Assembly: GCA_004173515.1 (NCBI GenBank) | Contig: SECN01000048.1 | Span: 1 to 51,404, forward strand | DNA length: 51,404 nucleotides | Source: Myxococcaceae bacterium | GTDB lineage: Bacteria; Myxococcota; Myxococcia; Myxococcales; Myxococcaceae | Reading direction: 5' to 3' | Shown: piece after piece, positions 16,622-25,943 of the stretch | Layout of the letters: each line of letters starts with the position of its first letter | Position numbering within the stretch: the first letter of the stretch is position 1 | Position numbers and translations under genes: made by a program | The notes under the pieces: model-generated | What the model was told of the DNA's origin: nothing | The model's input: only the letters and a program-made list of their open reading frames with translations | Databases searched by the model: none

Positions 16622-18451
16622 TCAGCCGGACTTGGCCTGGTCGCTGTAGATGGCGTCGGCGATGCGGTAGGCGCTGCCCTCCAGGCGCTGGAAGGCTTCG
16701 CGCAGGGCGCCCACGTCGGAGGTGTTGAGGATGGAGCGCAGGCGCTCCAGGTCCACCTTGATCTCCTCGCGGTCCTTCTCCGCCAGGAGGCTGGCGTACT
16801 CCTCCAGGCTCTTCTCCGTGGTGTAGATGAGCCCGTCCGCGTTGTTGCGCAGCTCCGCCAGCTCCTTCTTCTTCTTGTCGTCCGCGGAGTGCGACTGGGC
16901 GTCGGAGATCATCGTCTGGATCTCCGTCTCCGACAGGCCGGAGTTGCCCACCACGCGCACCTGCTGCTGCTTGCCGGTGCCCAGGTCGCGCGCGCTCACG
17001 TGCACGATGCCGTTCGCGTCGATGTCGAAGGACACTTCAATCTGCGGCACGCCACGGGGCGCCGGCGGGATGCCCACCAGTTCGAAGCGCGCGAGCGTCT
17101 TGTTGTCCGCCGCCATCTCGCGCTCGCCCTGGAGGACGTGCACGGACACGAGCGGCTGGTTGTCCACGGCGGTGGAGAACACCTGGCCCTTCTTGCAGGG
17201 GATGGTGGTGTTCTTGTCGATGATCTTCGTGAACACGCCGCCCGCGGTCTCCACGCCCAGCGACAGCGGCGTGACGTCCAAGAGGAGGACGTCCTTCACC
17301 TCGCCCTTGAGCACGCCGCCCTGGATGGCCGCGCCCACGGCGACGACCTCGTCGGGGTTGATGCCCTTGTGCGGCTCCTTGCCGAAGAACTCCTTCACCT
17401 TCTGCTGCACGCGGGGCATGCGCGTCATGCCGCCCACCAGGAGCACCTGGTTGATGGCCTGCGCGGTGACGCCCGCGTCCTTGAGCGCGATGCGGCACGG
17501 CTCGATGGAGCGGTCGATGAGGTCCGCGACCAGCGCCTCGAAGGTGGACCGGTCGATGGTCTCCGTGAGGTGCTTGGGGCCGGACGCGTCCGCGGTGATG
17601 AACGGGAGGTTGACCTCCGTCTCCGGGGCGCTGGACAGCTCGTGCTTGGCGCGCTCGGCGGCTTCCTTCAGGCGCTGGAGCGCCATGCGGTCCTTGCGCA
17701 GGTCCAGGCCGTTGTTGCCCTCGGCGAAGCGTTTGGCCAGGTAGTCGATGAGGCGCTGGTCGAAGTCCTCGCCGCCCAGGAACGTGTCGCCGTTGGTGCT
17801 CTTGACCTCGAACACGCCGGAGGTGAGCTCCAGGATGGAGATATCGAACGTGCCGCCGCCCAGGTCGTAGACGGCGATGCGCTCCGTGGGGCTGTCCTTC
17901 ACCTTGTCCAGGCCGTACGCGAGCGCCGCGGCGGTGGGCTCGTTGATGATGCGCAGCACGCTCAGGCCCGCGATGCGGCCCGCGTCCTTGGTGGCCTGGC
18001 GCTGGCTGTCGTTGAAGTAGGCGGGGACGGTGATGACCGCCTCGGTGACGGGCTCACCGAGATAATCCTCCGCCGTCTGCTTCATCTTCATCAGCACGAT
18101 GGCGCTGACTTCCGGCGGGCTGTAGCCCTTGCCGCGGATCTCCACCCACGCGTCGCCGTTGGGGCTGGCGGCCACCTTGAAGGAGCTGACGCCAATGGCC
18201 TTGCGCGCCTCCGGCGAGTCGTACTTGCGGCCGATGAGCCGCTTGGCCGCGAAGACCGTGTTCTCCGGGTTGGTGATGGCCTGCCGTTTGGCGATCTGCC
18301 CCACCAGGCGCTCACCGGAGTCGGTGAAGCCCACCATGGACGGGGTGGTGCGGCTGCCTTCGCTGTTGGGGATGACCACCGGCTCGCCGCCTTCCATGAC
18401 GGCGACGCAGGAGTTCGTGGTGCCCAGGTCGATACCAATCACCTTCGCCAT
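16622..18451 (-). CDS. dnaK: Molecular chaperone DnaK (Hsp70)
   Basis: The 609-residue protein is a full-length cytoplasmic Hsp70: [10 protein letters not shown] at the N-terminus, [18 protein letters not shown] and L-V-G-G-M-T-R-M-P in the ATPase domain. A substrate-binding domain starts near [11 protein letters not shown], and a helical lid closes the protein. With GrpE as exchange factor and DnaJ (not in this window) it folds and protects proteins. The C-terminus ends [10 protein letters not shown]; the long acidic E-E-V-D-like tail of many DnaK proteins is absent, so it may be a paralogue. The start codon follows the grpE stop by two bases, which suggests translational coupling. Confidence 0.97.
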   Translation of the reverse strand: MAKVIGIDLGTTNSCVAVMEGGEPVVIPNSEGSRTTPSMVGFTDSGERLVGQIAKRQAITNPENTVFAAKRLIGRKYDSPEARKAIGVSSFKVAASPNGDAWVEIRGKGYSPPEVSAIVLMKMKQTAEDYLGEPVTEAVITVPAYFNDSQRQATKDAGRIAGLSVLRIINEPTAAALAYGLDKVKDSPTERIAVYDLGGGTFDISILELTSGVFEVKSTNGDTFLGGEDFDQRLIDYLAKRFAEGNNGLDLRKDRMALQRLKEAAERAKHELSSAPETEVNLPFITADASGPKHLTETIDRSTFEALVADLIDRSIEPCRIALKDAGVTAQAINQVLLVGGMTRMPRVQQKVKEFFGKEPHKGINPDEVVAVGAAIQGGVLKGEVKDVLLLDVTPLSLGVETAGGVFTKIIDKNTTIPCKKGQVFSTAVDNQPLVSVHVLQGEREMAADNKTLARFELVGIPPAPRGVPQIEVSFDIDANGIVHVSARDLGTGKQQQVRVVGNSGLSETEIQTMISDAQSHSADDKKKKELAELRNNADGLIYTTEKSLEEYASLLAEKDREEIKVDLERLRSILNTSDVGALREAFQRLEGSAYRIADAIYSDQAKSG

Positions 18452-18453
18452 GA

Positions 18454-19353
18454 CTACTGACTCCCCCCGGAGGAACTCTCGGAATCCGCGGGCGCCTGGG
18501 GCGCCTCGTTGCTGCTGGGCTGCGAATCGGTGCTGACGGGCGCGGCGGGCGGCGGGGCGACGACTTCCGGCGCGCGCGCGACGACGACCATCGCGGGACG
18601 CACCAGCCGGTCATTGAGGTGGAAGCCTCGCGCCACCTCATAGACGACGTGGCCGGCCGCGACGTCCGCGGTCTCCACCTGCTGGATGGCTTCGTGCAGG
18701 CGCGGGTCGAAGGGCTGCCCCCTGGCGCTGAAGCCCTTCACGCCGTGGCGGGACAGCGCGTCCTCGAAGGACTTGCGCGTCATGGCCACGCCCTTCTGGA
18801 AGCTGTCGAAGTCGGTGGACTTGCTGGCGGCGTCGAGCGCGCGGTCCAGGTTGTCCATCACGGGGAGCAGGTCCTTGAGGATCTTCTCCGCGCCGAACTT
18901 CTGCACGTCCTCCTTCTCCTTCTGGGCGCGCTTCCGGTAGTTCTCCAGGTCCGCGGCGGCGCGCAGCGCGCGCTCCTGGAAGTCCTTGGCGCGCTCGTGC
19001 GCTTCCTTCAAGCGCTCCAGCGTCTCGCGGGCCTTGGCCTGGCTGAAGTCCAGCTGCGCGCGCAGGGACTCCACCTCCTGCCGGAGCGCGGCCGCGTCCT
19101 CGGTGGAGGGAAGGGATTCGGGGGTGGATGCGGCCGCTTCGGATTCGGAGGGGGCGACTTCCACCTCCACCTCCGTTTCCGAACCTGCGGTGTCCGCGCC
19201 TTCGTCCATCCGACGCTCGACGCTGGCAACCGCCTCGTCGATCACGTCCTGCCCGATGTCCGTCTGGATGCTGCCCTTGTCATTGGTGCCCGACACGGCG
19301 CGCACTATCTCACGCGCCGGGGAGCGATCCAACAGGACCCGAGGGAGGTTCAC
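18454..19353 (-). CDS. grpE: Nucleotide exchange factor GrpE
   Basis: This 299-residue protein is longer than typical GrpE (about 190-200) because both ends are extended. Residues about 95-255 are the GrpE core: a long coiled coil rich in Ala/Glu/Arg containing [11 protein letters not shown]. It is followed by [12 protein letters not shown] and the beta domain with [10 protein letters not shown] and V-V-Y-E-V-A-R-G-F. It releases ADP from DnaK. The annotated start is GTG 19353. A later GTG before S-G-T-N-D-K-G would shorten the protein by about 20 residues, and neither has a strong ribosome site. The C-terminal tail is Pro/Ser/Ala-rich. It lies between a basic-tailed protein and dnaK in one operon. 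Confidence 0.93.
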   Translation of the reverse strand: MNLPRVLLDRSPAREIVRAVSGTNDKGSIQTDIGQDVIDEAVASVERRMDEGADTAGSETEVEVEVAPSESEAAASTPESLPSTEDAAALRQEVESLRAQLDFSQAKARETLERLKEAHERAKDFQERALRAAADLENYRKRAQKEKEDVQKFGAEKILKDLLPVMDNLDRALDAASKSTDFDSFQKGVAMTRKSFEDALSRHGVKGFSARGQPFDPRLHEAIQQVETADVAAGHVVYEVARGFHLNDRLVRPAMVVVARAPEVVAPPPAAPVSTDSQPSSNEAPQAPADSESSSGGSQ

Positions 19354-19400
19354 GCCGCGCCCTGCATGCGGGCAGGCGGAGGTTCATGCGCAACGGAACT

Positions 19401-19907
19401 TCACGCTCCGGGCGCGGGTTTCTTGCGGCCCAACGTTTTCTTGGAAGCCGATTTCTTCGCGGCCTTGGCGCCTTTCGGGGCTGGGGCGGCTTCAGTGGCC
19501 TTCTTGCGGCCGATGGACTTGGGGGCCTTGGCCGCCCTGGCCTTGTCCGCGCTCTTCGCCTTGGGCGCCGAGGCGCGGGGGGCGGCGGCGGCCGGGGGGG
19601 CCTCGGAAGCAGGCTCCGAGCCGGTTCCGGACGCGGCGGCTCCGGCGCCGGGCTTGAAGGCCTCCTCGACGGTGGTTTCGACGCGGCGCACGGCGGTTTC
19701 AATCTTCTCCGCGGCGGTCTTGGTGGTGGCGGCGGCCCAGGTGCGCAGCTGTTCCAGGCCTTCCTTCACCTTGGCCTGCTTCTCCGGGTCCTTCACTTCC
19801 TTGAGGAGCCGCTCGGCTTCACCCCGGAGGTCGTCCGTGGTGCGCTTGAGGTCCTCGCCGGTGCGCTTGAGGAAGTCCATCAACTGCCTGTCCCACTTCT
19901 CGGCCAT
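19401..19907 (-). CDS. Helical protein with histone H1-like Lys/Ala/Pro tail
   Basis: The 168-residue product starts at ATG 19907 behind GGAGGAGACGG; the frame is open upstream but has no ribosome site there. Residues 1-85 are amphipathic helix (F-L-K-R-T-G-E-D-L-K, R-G-E-A-E-R-L-L-K-E-V), like phasin-type or coiled-coil proteins. Residues 90-168 are a low-complexity Ala/Lys/Pro tail with repeated G-R-K-K, A-K-K-S and P-K-A-K, like histone H1 and AlgP-type DNA-binding tails. The gene lies 47 bases before grpE on the same strand, so it is probably the first gene of the heat-shock operon. A DNA- or polyanion-binding role is inference from the tail alone. Confidence 0.75.
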   Translation of the reverse strand: MAEKWDRQLMDFLKRTGEDLKRTTDDLRGEAERLLKEVKDPEKQAKVKEGLEQLRTWAAATTKTAAEKIETAVRRVETTVEEAFKPGAGAAASGTGSEPASEAPPAAAAPRASAPKAKSADKARAAKAPKSIGRKKATEAAPAPKGAKAAKKSASKKTLGRKKPAPGA

Positions 19908-20155
19908 GACCCGTCTCCTCCGCTCTGCCTGCCTTGAACCCATCCAACTGCACGTCCGACAGGAGCGCAAAGCCTTCCGCCCTGTCCAGACGCAGACGGC
20001 GGGATGCGCCATCGATTGCCTTGTGACAGCGCGTCAGCCGCCCTGGCTGGCGACAAGCGGGCGGCCGCGCGACAGTCCACTGCCCGACACGTTAAGGTGC
20101 GTGCCCTCTGCCGGAAAGCCGCCATCGCGCGGGGCCGGTGCTGGAGCTGCCCCAT

Positions 20156-22522
20156 ATGTCGCGGTCCATCCGAGCGGTCTGGTCGCTCGTCGTGCTCACC
20201 ACCGTCGTGTCGCTGTCCGCCTGCACCTCCGAGGACCCGGAGACGGCGGGGCCCGTCCTTCCGGCGGTCACGCTGCGCGCGGCGACGGTGGGCGCGCCCT
20301 TCGAACAGGTGCTGACCGCGACCGGGGGCACGCCGCCGCTCACCTATACGGTGGGGACGCTGCCGCCGGGCTTCTCCTTCTATGGGGACAGCGGGCGGCT
20401 GGTGGGGCCCGCCACCGAAGCGGGGGAATGGACGCTGACGGTGGGCGTGCGCGACGCGACGGGCGCCCAGCAGACGCGGGGCTACGCCCTGAAGGCGTGG
20501 GCCGCGCCGGCGGTCGCCACCGAGTCGCCCCTGCCGGCCGGGACGGCGGGCGTCGACTTCACCTTCACCTTCACGGCCACCGGGGGGGCGCCGCCGCTGA
20601 CCTGGTCGCAGGCGGGCGGCGCGCTGCCGCCGGGGCTGGCGCTGTCCGAGCAGGGCGTGCTGACGGGCACGCCGCAGGGTCCCGCGCTGTATGAGTTCAC
20701 GCTGCGGGTGACGGACGCCAATGGCGTCATCGCGACGTCCGTGCTGCGGCTGCCCCTGCGCACCCCGAACGGGGACCTGCCGGACGGCGGTCCGGTGACG
20801 GACGCGGGGACGACGGATGGCGGGACGACGACGGACGGTGGCACGACGACGGACGCGGGTCCGGCGACGGCGGTGCCCCTGAAGGTGGGCAACTGGAACA
20901 TCGAGTGGTTCGGGGACACGACGCCCGGCAACGGCCCGGACGACGAGGCCCTGCAACTGGCCAACGTGAAGGCGGTCCTCGCGGACGCGAGCGCGGACAT
21001 CTGGGGCGTGGCGGAGATCGTGGACGTGGCCCAGTTCAACGCGCTGAAGGCGGGGCTGCCTGGCTACGACGGCTTCCTCGCCAATGATCCCGAGCGGGTG
21101 GGCGGCGAGTCCTACTACTACAGCGCGGCGGACCAGAAGGTCGGCGTGCTGTTCAAGACGGACGCGGTGCAGGTGCTGGCGGCGAACGTCGTGCTGGCCT
21201 CGTGCTCCAGCAACTTCGCCGGCCGGCCGCCGCTGCGCGTGGACCTGCGCGTGACGCGGGGCTCCACGAAGGTGGACCTGACGCTGATGGTGCTGCACAT
21301 GAAGGCGTTCGCGGATTCGGACGCGTACACCCGGCGACAGGGCGCGTCGTCGTGCCTCAAGACCTACCTGGATGCGAACCTGCCCACGCAGAACGTGATG
21401 GTGGTGGGCGACTGGAACGATGACGTGGACACGTCCATCTACGTGACGAACCCGTCGCCGTTCCAGAACCTGGTGAGCGACCCGGCGCACTACAAGTTCC
21501 TCACCCAGGCGCTGTCGGAGGCGGGGGCGCGCTCCACGGTGAGCAACACCCAGTTCATCGACCATCAGCTGGTGACGAACGAGCTGGTGCCGTACCACGT
21601 GGCGGACTCCACGGTGGTGCTCAAGCCGGCCATCACCAACTACAAGAACACCACGTCCGACCACTACCCCATCCTCAGCCGCTTCGACTTCGGCACGCTG
21701 GCGCAGTCGCGCAGCGTGACGGTCACGGCGCCCAACGGCGGCGAGACGCTGTCGGCGGGCAGCGCGTTCGCCATCACCTGGACGTCGAACGGCGTCACGC
21801 AGGTGAACGTGCAGTATTCGTTGGACGGCACGGTGTGGCGCGACGTGGCGACGAACCTGTCGGCGGCGACCGGGCGCTACACGTGGACGGTGCCGAGCGA
21901 GTCCTCCACCACGGCGCGGGTGCGGGTGGCGGACGCGACGCGCGCCGACGTGGCGGACCTGAGTGACGGGGCGTTCACGCTGACGCGGCCGACGCAGCAG
22001 GTGTTCATCAACGAGTACCTGGCGCAGCCGTACAACGTCGCCGGTGGATCGACGCCGGACTACGACCAGCAGTTCGTGGAGCTCTACAACGCGGGGCCGG
22101 GTTCGGTGGACCTGAGCGGCTGGAAGATCCACGACGCGAAGTCGTATTCGGGCACGGATGCGGCGCGACACACGTTCGCGGCGGGCACGGTGGTGCCGGC
22201 GGGCAAGGGGTACGTGGTGTATTCGGGGGCCACGGCGCTGCCGCCGGGGGCGCAGTACGCGACGGTGTCCAACGGCGGGCAGGGGCTGCGCTTCGACCGG
22301 GGCGTGAACCAGAGCGGCGCGGGCGACACGGTGTACCTGGTGCGCGCGGACGGCACGGTGCAGGACAGCCATTCGTATGCGAATCCGCCCATGGATGTGC
22401 TTCAGGGCTATTCGTTCAACCGGAAGCCGGACAGGAGCGCCACGGGGTCCTGGGTCCTGGGCTACGAGCTTTCGTACCGCGACGCGACCCCGGGAAAGAG
22501 GGCGGACGGCACCGCGTTCTGA
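20156..22522 (+). CDS. Lipoprotein with Ig-like, endonuclease/exonuclease/phosphatase and lamin-tail domains
   Basis: This 788-residue protein starts at ATG 20156, with GGAG a few bases upstream, and has a lipoprotein signal ending V-S-L-S-A-C. Two putative Ig (He_PIG-like) repeats (A-T-G-G-T-P-P-L-T and A-T-G-G-A-P-P-L-T-W) are followed by a Thr/Asp/Gly linker. The nuclease-like domain (about 240-505) has all the core motifs of the EEP fold: G-N-W-N-I-E-W-F, G-V-A-E-I, H-M-K-A-F, G-D-W-N-D-D and S-D-H-Y-P-I. An Ig-like module (about 521-611) and a lamin-tail domain (F-I-N-E-Y-L-A-Q-P to the end) complete it. It is likely an extracellular, surface-anchored DNase or phosphodiesterase; the substrate is inferred from the fold only. 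Confidence 0.88.
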   Translation: MSRSIRAVWSLVVLTTVVSLSACTSEDPETAGPVLPAVTLRAATVGAPFEQVLTATGGTPPLTYTVGTLPPGFSFYGDSGRLVGPATEAGEWTLTVGVRDATGAQQTRGYALKAWAAPAVATESPLPAGTAGVDFTFTFTATGGAPPLTWSQAGGALPPGLALSEQGVLTGTPQGPALYEFTLRVTDANGVIATSVLRLPLRTPNGDLPDGGPVTDAGTTDGGTTTDGGTTTDAGPATAVPLKVGNWNIEWFGDTTPGNGPDDEALQLANVKAVLADASADIWGVAEIVDVAQFNALKAGLPGYDGFLANDPERVGGESYYYSAADQKVGVLFKTDAVQVLAANVVLASCSSNFAGRPPLRVDLRVTRGSTKVDLTLMVLHMKAFADSDAYTRRQGASSCLKTYLDANLPTQNVMVVGDWNDDVDTSIYVTNPSPFQNLVSDPAHYKFLTQALSEAGARSTVSNTQFIDHQLVTNELVPYHVADSTVVLKPAITNYKNTTSDHYPILSRFDFGTLAQSRSVTVTAPNGGETLSAGSAFAITWTSNGVTQVNVQYSLDGTVWRDVATNLSAATGRYTWTVPSESSTTARVRVADATRADVADLSDGAFTLTRPTQQVFINEYLAQPYNVAGGSTPDYDQQFVELYNAGPGSVDLSGWKIHDAKSYSGTDAARHTFAAGTVVPAGKGYVVYSGATALPPGAQYATVSNGGQGLRFDRGVNQSGAGDTVYLVRADGTVQDSHSYANPPMDVLQGYSFNRKPDRSATGSWVLGYELSYRDATPGKRADGTAF

Positions 22523-22572
22523 CAGGGCCGCCGAAGCACGACTTCCACCCGGGGATCTGCTTGGGTGGACGC

Positions 22573-23217
22573 ATGACTTCGCGACCCCGTTCCTTGAGCG
22601 CGGCCCCTGTTGGGCTGCGCTTCATGGCTGCTGTGATGTGCGTGTTGTTGTCGGCCTGTGGGACGGCGCGGGGGGCGGTGGCTCCGGCTCCTGAGGAGCT
22701 TCCGCGCCTCGTGCTGCTGCTGCGGGAGGCACCGGACGGGAGCTTCACGCAGGAGTGGCGTCCGGCGGAGGCGTCCGAGCTTGCCGGCTATGTGAAGGCG
22801 GATGAGGGACGGCGCATCGTGCGGACCGCTCGCTCCGTGCGGGATTGCGATGCGGAGCACCTGGAGTGCATGCGGGAATGCATGAGCCGCCGGCTTCCGG
22901 GTGGGTACGGGCATGTCCGCAACCCGCGCGGAAAGGGAGGGAAAGAGTCGTACTGCAACGGCAAGTGCCTGCAACCCCTCCTGGACTGCGCCGAGTTGGA
23001 GAAGCTCCGTCCCCAGGAATTGTCCTCCGTGACGGAGGCTTCAGGCTGGGCGAGCCGTCATCGCGAATCGCTTCTCCTCGGGAGCGTGGTCGTCATCGCA
23101 GGCGTGGTCTTCGTCATCGTGTCCGCAGGAGCAGGCCTCATCGTCCTTGCACCTGCCCTGCTCCTGACAAGCACCGAGGGTGACTTCGCACCATCCCTGG
23201 CAGAGGTTCTTCCATGA
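22573..23217 (+). CDS. Cys-rich lipoprotein resembling myxobacterial SitA-type toxins
   Basis: A 214-residue lipoprotein starts at ATG 22573, with GGTGG just upstream. The signal peptide ends C-V-L-L-S-A-C (Cys 29). The middle carries the Cys pattern R-D-C-D-A-E-H-L-E-C-M-R-E-C-M and S-Y-C-N-G-K-C ... D-C-A. The C-terminal part is a hydrophobic hairpin (L-L-L-G-S-V-V-V-I-A-G-V-V-F-V-I-V). Lipoproteins of this layout, paired with a small cytosolic gene, recall the Sit toxins that myxobacteria pass to siblings by outer-membrane exchange. The stop codon overlaps the next start (ATGA), so the two are translationally coupled. Family membership is my recollection, not a search result; toxicity is inference. 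Confidence 0.6.
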   Translation: MTSRPRSLSAAPVGLRFMAAVMCVLLSACGTARGAVAPAPEELPRLVLLLREAPDGSFTQEWRPAEASELAGYVKADEGRRIVRTARSVRDCDAEHLECMRECMSRRLPGGYGHVRNPRGKGGKESYCNGKCLQPLLDCAELEKLRPQELSSVTEASGWASRHRESLLLGSVVVIAGVVFVIVSAGAGLIVLAPALLLTSTEGDFAPSLAEVLP

Positions 23218-23786
23218 CCCGACTCTTCGACCAGATCGAGGTGCTCGGACAGATTCTGCTCGACAAGCCTCCCGCAGTTCCTGGGAGCGAAGAGGCGATT
23301 CGCACCGCCGCGACCGCCATCCAATTCATCCAGGACACCGGACAGACCTACGACTTCGAGGACTATGTCCAGAGTCTCGAAGCGTACGCGCCCCCGCTCG
23401 TCATTGCCCGGTTCGGCACACGGGATGAGGCTGAAGCGGGGATGAAGGCTCGAAGGCGACCTCCCGCGGTGGCATTTGTACTGATCGCGGATGACTACTA
23501 CTCCGCCATGTACATCCCGTCGCTCGGGAAGGTGCGACTGGTCGCGCTCCCCATCATCCTGGAGCACTACCTCGCGGAGATGGCGAACGACGGACCCAAG
23601 CCTTCAGGTCTGTCTTTCGAATCCAAGGCCGAGGCGGAGGCCTGGCTCCACCAGCAACCCACGCCCCCGCAGCAGGTCGTCGTCCTGATTGCCGGCGCCC
23701 CGTTCCTGGCCGCCTACCACCACCGCATCGACTACCGCGTCCTGTATCCCCTGCCCCCGCCCACGCCTCCTTCGCAGGAGACGTGA
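23214..23786 (+). CDS. Small cytosolic partner of the SitA-like lipoprotein (possible immunity protein)
   Basis: This 190-residue soluble protein overlaps the preceding stop codon by four bases. It contains an internal duplication. The first copy (about 72-120) reads R-F-G-T-R-D-E-A-E-A ... P-P-A-V-A-F-V-L-I-A-D-D-Y-Y-S-A-M-Y. The second (about 139-182) reads S-F-E-S-K-A-E-A-E-A-W-L ... P-P-Q-Q-V-V-V-L-I-A-G-A-P. The repeats probably form two related alpha/beta modules. Related myxobacterial proteins are often annotated merely as 'head protein', with no known function. Coupled translation with a putative lipoprotein toxin makes an immunity role reasonable, but nothing in the sequence proves it. 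The end converges with the beta-barrel gene 17 bases away. Confidence 0.65.
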   Translation: MTRLFDQIEVLGQILLDKPPAVPGSEEAIRTAATAIQFIQDTGQTYDFEDYVQSLEAYAPPLVIARFGTRDEAEAGMKARRRPPAVAFVLIADDYYSAMYIPSLGKVRLVALPIILEHYLAEMANDGPKPSGLSFESKAEAEAWLHQQPTPPQQVVVLIAGAPFLAAYHHRIDYRVLYPLPPPTPPSQET

Positions 23787-23803
23787 GCGCCGGGTGACAG
23801 TGA

Positions 23804-24457
23804 TTACAGGCGGATCTGCAGGCGCACGCCGGGCTGGATCCAGACGTGGAGCGACTTCTGGTCACTCGGGACCTCGACGTCGTTCGACCCTCCGAACACC
23901 TCGGTGTCCACGTTCGAGTACTGCCCCACCGAAGCCGAGATGTACGGCCCCACCGCGATGGAGCGCGTGAACTGGAAGTCCACGCCGAAGTGCGCGTGCC
24001 CCAGGTCGAACCCGCGCACGCCCACCTTCGCGAGCGTGTCGTCGGACGTGCCCACCCGCAGCGAGCCGATCTCGTAGCCCACGCCCACGCCCACCCAGGG
24101 CCCCACGAAGCCTTCCGGCGCGAAGTGGTAGTCCAGGTCCACGCCGAAGCGCAGCACCCTCGCCTTGCACTCGGTCGTGTCATCGCAGCCGTCCGGCTTC
24201 GCGATGCCGTACTGGAAGTAGCCACCCAGCGAGAGGTGCCGGTTGAAGAAGTAGGAGAGGTCCACCTGCGGCGCCACCGTGTTGCCGAACAAGTCGGACT
24301 GCGACGTGTCCTCCACGGCGTCGCCCACCGGGATGCCGTACGCCCCGCGCACGCCCAGCGCCAGCCCGGAACCCGAGGACGCCTCCTGCGCCACCGCGGG
24401 CACCGCCAACAACGAAAGGGACATCACCAGCGAGGGGATGAGAGGTCGAGCAGTCAT
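23804..24457 (-). CDS. Outer-membrane beta-barrel protein
   Basis: The 217-residue protein begins at ATG 24457 with a clear signal peptide (P-S-L-V-M-S-L-S-L-L-A-V-P-A-V-A-Q). The mature part alternates hydrophobic and polar residues in about eight strands, with frequent Gly and aromatic girdle residues (L-S-L-G-G-Y-F-Q-Y-G, W-V-G-V-G-V-G-Y-E-I, Y-I-S-A-S-V-G-Q-Y), and ends with a strand V-R-L-Q-I-R-L. This matches the OmpW/OmpA-like beta-barrel pattern. No ligand can be inferred. It is divergent from the next lipoprotein gene. Confidence 0.8.
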   Translation of the reverse strand: MTARPLIPSLVMSLSLLAVPAVAQEASSGSGLALGVRGAYGIPVGDAVEDTSQSDLFGNTVAPQVDLSYFFNRHLSLGGYFQYGIAKPDGCDDTTECKARVLRFGVDLDYHFAPEGFVGPWVGVGVGYEIGSLRVGTSDDTLAKVGVRGFDLGHAHFGVDFQFTRSIAVGPYISASVGQYSNVDTEVFGGSNDVEVPSDQKSLHVWIQPGVRLQIRL

Positions 24458-24796
24458 GTCGTTCACCGGAGAAAGAGACCGTCGTCGGACGGCGGGTGGA
24501 TGCGTCGCCGCTGCGCACTGCAAGGGCACGGCCACCCGCGGCCAGGGCCTAACACCCAGGCGTCCATTTCCGCATCGCTCGGGAGCGGAATCGTCCCACC
24601 CGTCGGCAACCCGTCCTCCGCCCGACACCGTGCCCCGTGCGTCCTCGAATCATGACAGGCGTGTCAGTCTTTTCATCCCGCGCCGCGCGACTTATGGGGT
24701 AGCGCACCCACCTGTCAGGACCTCCCCGCATTGGCCCGCTTCATGCGAGGGTCCCGGCGAATTCCAGGGGGCGTGGGCCCCTGGGGGAGGACTCAC
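24458..24796. other. Divergent intergenic region
   Basis: These 339 bases separate the beta-barrel and lipoprotein genes and hold no convincing gene. One short inverted repeat, TGACA-GGCG-TGTCA (24653-24666), lies in a slightly AT-richer patch (about 24645-24705) and could be an operator or promoter element. A second CTGTCAGG occurs near 24713. Confidence 0.35.
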
Positions 24797-25243
24797 ATGC
24801 GACGTGGTTGGCTGGGAATGGCACTGCTGGTGATGGTGGCCTGTGGAGAGGATGAGAGCCTGGAGGTGGCGCTCGCGGAGGTGAACGGCTCGGGTGTCAC
24901 CGGCACGTTGTTCGCGGCGGAGACGCCGGGCAAGTCGGGGCTGGGGGAGACGCGCTTCAACTTCACCGCCATCGACAACACGGCGGTCGCCGCGGGGGCC
25001 GCCGCGAGGCCCATGGTGGGCTTCCTCCATGAAGGCCGGTGCGCGACGCTCGGCATCTCCGAGCACACGGAGGGCTTCGAGCCGGGCGGCTACTCGCATC
25101 AGATGTTCTACGTGGTCGTCGAGCGCGACTCCCACGCGGATCAACTGGATGAGTACCGGGGCTCGCACGCGTTCGCCATCCACCTGCGCGTGACCGACTT
25201 CAACGACGACAGCGGCGCGGTCCTGGCCTGCGGCGACCTCTGA
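24797..25243 (+). CDS. Small lipoprotein of unknown function
   Basis: The 148-residue product starts at ATG 24797, which has GGGGGAGGACTC directly upstream. The signal peptide G-M-A-L-L-V-M-V-A-C ends in a lipobox Cys (17), followed by acidic residues that may affect sorting. The mature part is a small beta-rich domain with V-N-G-S-G-V-T-G-T-L-F-A, V-G-F-L-H-E-G-R-C-A and a C-terminal A-V-L-A-C-G-D-L. The arrangement vaguely recalls the Cu/Zn-SOD-like fold but lacks its metal ligands, so I assign no function. It is followed 13 bases later by another hypothetical gene on the same strand. Confidence 0.7.
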   Translation: MRRGWLGMALLVMVACGEDESLEVALAEVNGSGVTGTLFAAETPGKSGLGETRFNFTAIDNTAVAAGAAARPMVGFLHEGRCATLGISEHTEGFEPGGYSHQMFYVVVERDSHADQLDEYRGSHAFAIHLRVTDFNDDSGAVLACGDL

Positions 25244-25256
25244 GGCACGTGCCGAC

Positions 25257-25943
25257 ATGGAACCGTTGACCGAGAACTCCGACGTCGTCCGCTGGTTGCG
25301 TGAGGAACGCTCGAACCGGGGGCTGGCGCGCATCGAGTTGTCCGCCGCGCTGAAGTACCAGGGTGAAATCTACGACGACACGCTGCTCTTCACCGCGCTG
25401 GATGGCGCGCTGAGCTTCGGCACCCTCCCCGACGACCAGCGCACCCAAGTCCGGGGCCTGCTGCGTCAGCACCACGCGGAAGACACCGCGCGCGGGAACA
25501 TCGAGCTGTCCGTGGTCTGCGATGCCACCTCCGCGCCGAGCATCCGGTTGACGGACGAGCTGCAACGGCACCGCGCGGAGCAGGAGCAGGCCCGCGCGGA
25601 GGCCCGGTTCGACACCCGGCCCTACGGGCGCGCGCTGGCGCAGCGGGTGGCGGAGATCCTGGATGCCGGGGGCGAGCTGTCGGTCACCATCGATCCCCGG
25701 GAGGGCTTGCTCCGAGCGATGTGGAAGCCCGACAGTGGAACGTATGCCCATGGGCTGCGGTACGCGGAAGGGGACTCGGAAGCCTTGGTGACGTTCGCGT
25801 CGCGGGACGAGTTCATCCGCTGGCTCGCGGAGCGCAGCGACGAGGACTTCGCCAAGGAAGACCGTCCCGAGGATCCGCTTGCCTGGGGTCACGGGACCTT
25901 CGACCGCGCGTTCTTCGCCCGGAAGACGGGACAGCGGTCGTAG
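25257..25943 (+). CDS. Hypothetical cytosolic protein
   Basis: This 228-residue protein starts at ATG 25257, 13 bases after the preceding stop codon, so it is probably in one operon with the lipoprotein. It has no signal peptide or membrane segment. The N-terminal half is helical and charged. A linker (L-Q-R-H-R-A-E-Q-E-Q-A-R-A-E-A-R) leads to a C-terminal half with E-G-L-L-R-A-M-W, F-A-S-R-D-E-F-I-R-W-L-A and W-G-H-G-T-F-D-R-A-F-F. I recognise no family. Confidence 0.65.
   Translation: MEPLTENSDVVRWLREERSNRGLARIELSAALKYQGEIYDDTLLFTALDGALSFGTLPDDQRTQVRGLLRQHHAEDTARGNIELSVVCDATSAPSIRLTDELQRHRAEQEQARAEARFDTRPYGRALAQRVAEILDAGGELSVTIDPREGLLRAMWKPDSGTYAHGLRYAEGDSEALVTFASRDEFIRWLAERSDEDFAKEDRPEDPLAWGHGTFDRAFFARKTGQRS

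Noticed and set aside
19880..22372. 830-codon open frame on the minus strand opposite the EEP/lamin-tail gene
   Set aside because: The product is almost wholly Arg/His/Gln-rich, has no domain and runs through the basic-tailed protein and its promoter. The plus-strand gene has all its catalytic motifs.
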